A stretch of DNA of 64,000 bases, taken from positions 1-64,000 of the forward strand of contig JACCER010000009.1 of the NCBI GenBank assembly GCA_013416445.1. Direction: 5' to 3'. How positions within the stretch are numbered: the stretch's first letter is position 1; every line of letters starts with the position of its first letter. The translations under genes and the position numbers were made by a program. The notes beneath the pieces are model-generated. The model ran no database searches. It was given only the letters and a program-made list of their open reading frames with translations, and was not told the DNA's origin. Origin of the DNA: Alcaligenaceae bacterium. GTDB taxonomy: Bacteria; Pseudomonadota; Gammaproteobacteria; Burkholderiales; Burkholderiaceae_B. Shown piece after piece: positions 62,598 through 64,000 of this stretch.

Positions 62598-63155
62598 TCA
62601 CTCTTCAAATGCATTCCGTATCCACGTCACTGTATCAAGTTCCATGCTGACAACGTCAAAACGGCAGGCGGGCATGACGCCACGAAAATAACGTCGCGCC
62701 AGGCGTGGCAGATAATATTGTGCTGTTCTGATCAGGCGGCCTTGCTTGCGTCGGTTTACACTGGCGGCAGCGCCTCCGTATTGTCGTGTATGCCTTTGCC
62801 TGACTTCAACAAACACCAGAACACCCTGATCGATGGCAATCAAATCGATCTCGCCCGTTTTGCTGCGCAGATTCTGAATTACTATGGTCAGCCCGCGTGC
62901 TTGCAGGTATAGCCGGGCTTGTTCTTCGGCCTGGTGTCCGGCTAGCTGTCTGGGCGACCAGGCAGGTGCCCGATGGTTGGTGTCTACGTGGTTGTTGTCG
63001 TTATGCGTCCAAGCGCAAGCTCCGTGTGCCGCACGGGTGCAAATGGGGGCTGATGAGCCGCTTTTTGCCCTGGCCTGCATTGCGCGTCGCCGCTTGCGTA
63101 TGGCTTGGTGTTGCGCAGCCTGCGCCAGTTCGTATAGCCGCTGATCATCGGCCAT
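62598..63155 (-). CDS. YraN/UPF0102 family endonuclease-like protein
   Basis: 185 residues from MADDQRLYELAQ. Restriction-endonuclease-like fold: GHQAEEQARLYLQARGL (about residues 76-92), then the active-site pattern GEIDLIAIDQGVLVFVEVRQR. The first 70 residues are a basic variable extension. The open frame extends to 63557 but lies opposite rsmI, so the internal ATG is used. Often adjacent to rsmI, as here (divergent, 37 bp apart). Cellular role not firmly known. Confidence 0.9.
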   Translation of the reverse strand: MADDQRLYELAQAAQHQAIRKRRRAMQARAKSGSSAPICTRAAHGACAWTHNDNNHVDTNHRAPAWSPRQLAGHQAEEQARLYLQARGLTIVIQNLRSKTGEIDLIAIDQGVLVFVEVRQRHTRQYGGAAASVNRRKQGRLIRTAQYYLPRLARRYFRGVMPACRFDVVSMELDTVTWIRNAFEE

Positions 63156-63192
63156 GGGTTTTATCCTTTCCTTTTGGGTTACATCATCTAGT

Positions 63193-64000
63193 ATGAGCGA
63201 AACGTCTGGTTTTTCCGATCTTCCAACGACATGGAAACGTCTCACCGAGCGGGTCGATGCCCAGCACTGGCCGGCGGCGACGCTATATGTGGTGGCGACT
63301 CCCATAGGGAACCTGGGTGACCTGAGCCTGCGCGCCTGGCAGACGCTGTCACGTTGCGATGTCATTGCCGCCGAAGATACCCGCGCCAGTCGTCCTTTGC
63401 TGGATGCCTGGGGGGTGGATACGCCACTGATCGCGGCGCACAGGCACAACGAAGCCGAGGCAGCGCAATCCATCGTCGACAGGCTGTCGCAGGGGGAACG
63501 CGTTGCTCTGGTGTCCGATGCGGGTGCTCCGGCGGTCAGCGATCCTGGCGCACGCATCGTGCGGGCGGTGCGCGCTGCGGGTTATGGCGTGGTTGCCATT
63601 CCGGGCGCCAGCGCGGTGATTGCTGCCTTGATGGCCAGCGGGGTAACCTCAGACGAAAATCCAGCCTTTGTATTTGCGGGTTTCATGCCACCCAAGCCGA
63701 CAGCCCGTCAAAAGTGGCTGCAGCGCTGGTGTGCCGTGCCTGCGCCAATAGTCATGTTCGAGTCGCCGCACCGTTTAGACGCAGCGGTCAAAGACATGCT
63801 GCAAGTATGCGGACCAGCGCGTCAGTTGACGATAGCGCGTGAATTGACCAAACGCTTTGAGCAGGTGGTTACCATGCCCCTAAGCGAGGCGGCCGCCTGG
63901 CTGGCGGCAGACAGCCATCGCAGCCAGGGTGAGTTCGTGCTGATAGTGCATCAGGCTGACACAACACCAACTGAAGAAGACATAGACCCCTCCAGTTCCG
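63193..64000 (+). CDS. rsmI: 16S rRNA 2'-O-ribose C1402 methyltransferase, cut by window end
   Basis: The frame is open from the ATG at 63193 to the end of the window (269 codons, no stop), so the C-terminus is missing. SPOUT-unrelated tetrapyrrole-methylase fold: LYVVATPIGNLGDLSLRAW (about residues 31-49), DVIAAEDTRASRPLL, HRHNEAEAAQ, ALVSDAGAPAVSDPGARIV and IPGASAVIAALMASG. Methylates C1402 in the ribosomal P site. Confidence 0.96.
   Translation, partial: MSETSGFSDLPTTWKRLTERVDAQHWPAATLYVVATPIGNLGDLSLRAWQTLSRCDVIAAEDTRASRPLLDAWGVDTPLIAAHRHNEAEAAQSIVDRLSQGERVALVSDAGAPAVSDPGARIVRAVRAAGYGVVAIPGASAVIAALMASGVTSDENPAFVFAGFMPPKPTARQKWLQRWCAVPAPIVMFESPHRLDAAVKDMLQVCGPARQLTIARELTKRFEQVVTMPLSEAAAWLAADSHRSQGEFVLIVHQADTTPTEEDIDPSSS

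Noticed and set aside
62598-63557. Long form (319 residues) of the YraN-like gene
   Set aside because: The N-terminal 134 residues lie opposite rsmI, which is clearly coding; the ATG at 63155 gives the family-like start.
1-64000. tRNA, rRNA or insertion sequence genes
   Set aside because: Reading for T-loop consensus words, rRNA segments and transposase motifs found none that held up; a tRNAscan-SE and ISfinder search would be decisive.

Overview
The window reads as chromosomal DNA of a betaproteobacterium of the Alcaligenaceae (Bordetella/Achromobacter/Pusillimonas-like). The grounds are gene order (hslUV, dksA, a COG0523 GTPase, zur-znu, xerC-DUF484-dapF, two lipid A acyltransferases, metK, SAH riboswitch-ahcY-metF, rpe-gph-trpEGDC), the protein sequences, and the moderately GC-rich codon use. 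This is inference from memory of families; no database search was run. I found no rRNA, tRNA, CRISPR array, prophage or intact insertion sequence.

Layout. 1-428: right part of a composite palindromic/tandem repeat. 429-3382: an enoyl-CoA hydratase-like protein, lipA, and a NirV-like lipoprotein. 3464-6131: a small nitrite-reduction island with a Crp/Fnr regulator, nirK and a small cytochrome c. 6363-12821: a five-gene Dpp/Opp-type ABC transporter translationally coupled to an N-formylglutamate amidohydrolase-like enzyme. 12921-13499: full composite repeat copy 2. 13502-16488: C45 acyltransferase, class III aminotransferase and CMD-family protein. 16600-18081: cob(I)alamin adenosyltransferase, GNAT, CusF-like protein. 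18194-20111: hslVU with a heat-shock-type promoter. 20407-25551: a zinc-homeostasis block (zinc-finger-less DksA, COG0523 GTPase, Zur, znuCBA, and a palindromic Zur-like site). 25602-30019: xerC, DUF484, dapF and two lipid A acyltransferases. 30268-35345: the methyl cycle (metK, ahcY behind an SAH riboswitch, metF). 35441-43887: cyclo-ligase, lytic transglycosylase, cca, MidA-like methyltransferase, DEAD-box helicase, ung. 43943-50067: HIT protein and rpe-gph-trpL-trpEGDC with a transcription attenuator. 50184-53943: apaG, mltA, UbiH-like hydroxylase, dsbC. 54088-54678: composite repeat copy 3. 54697-60825: a GGDEF/EAL sensor, an aldehyde dehydrogenase and a solute-binding protein. 60973-64000: LysE exporter, NUDIX/wHTH protein, YraN and rsmI (cut by the window end).

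Two repeat families stand out. A short REP-like inverted repeat (core GTAGGTCGGATTAG...TAATCCGACAA) occurs at about fifteen intergenic sites. In at least five cases it abuts or overlaps a gene 3' end and supplies its stop codon, sometimes with the last residues Arg-Ser-Asp. A much larger composite element occurs three times in the same orientation. It consists of a roughly 217-bp palindrome with perfect 23- and 24-bp arms, a roughly 169-bp palindrome with a perfect 24-bp arm, and a decaying 19-bp tandem array. The two complete copies both fill the space between convergent genes. Of everything here, this element is the best candidate for something not yet described.
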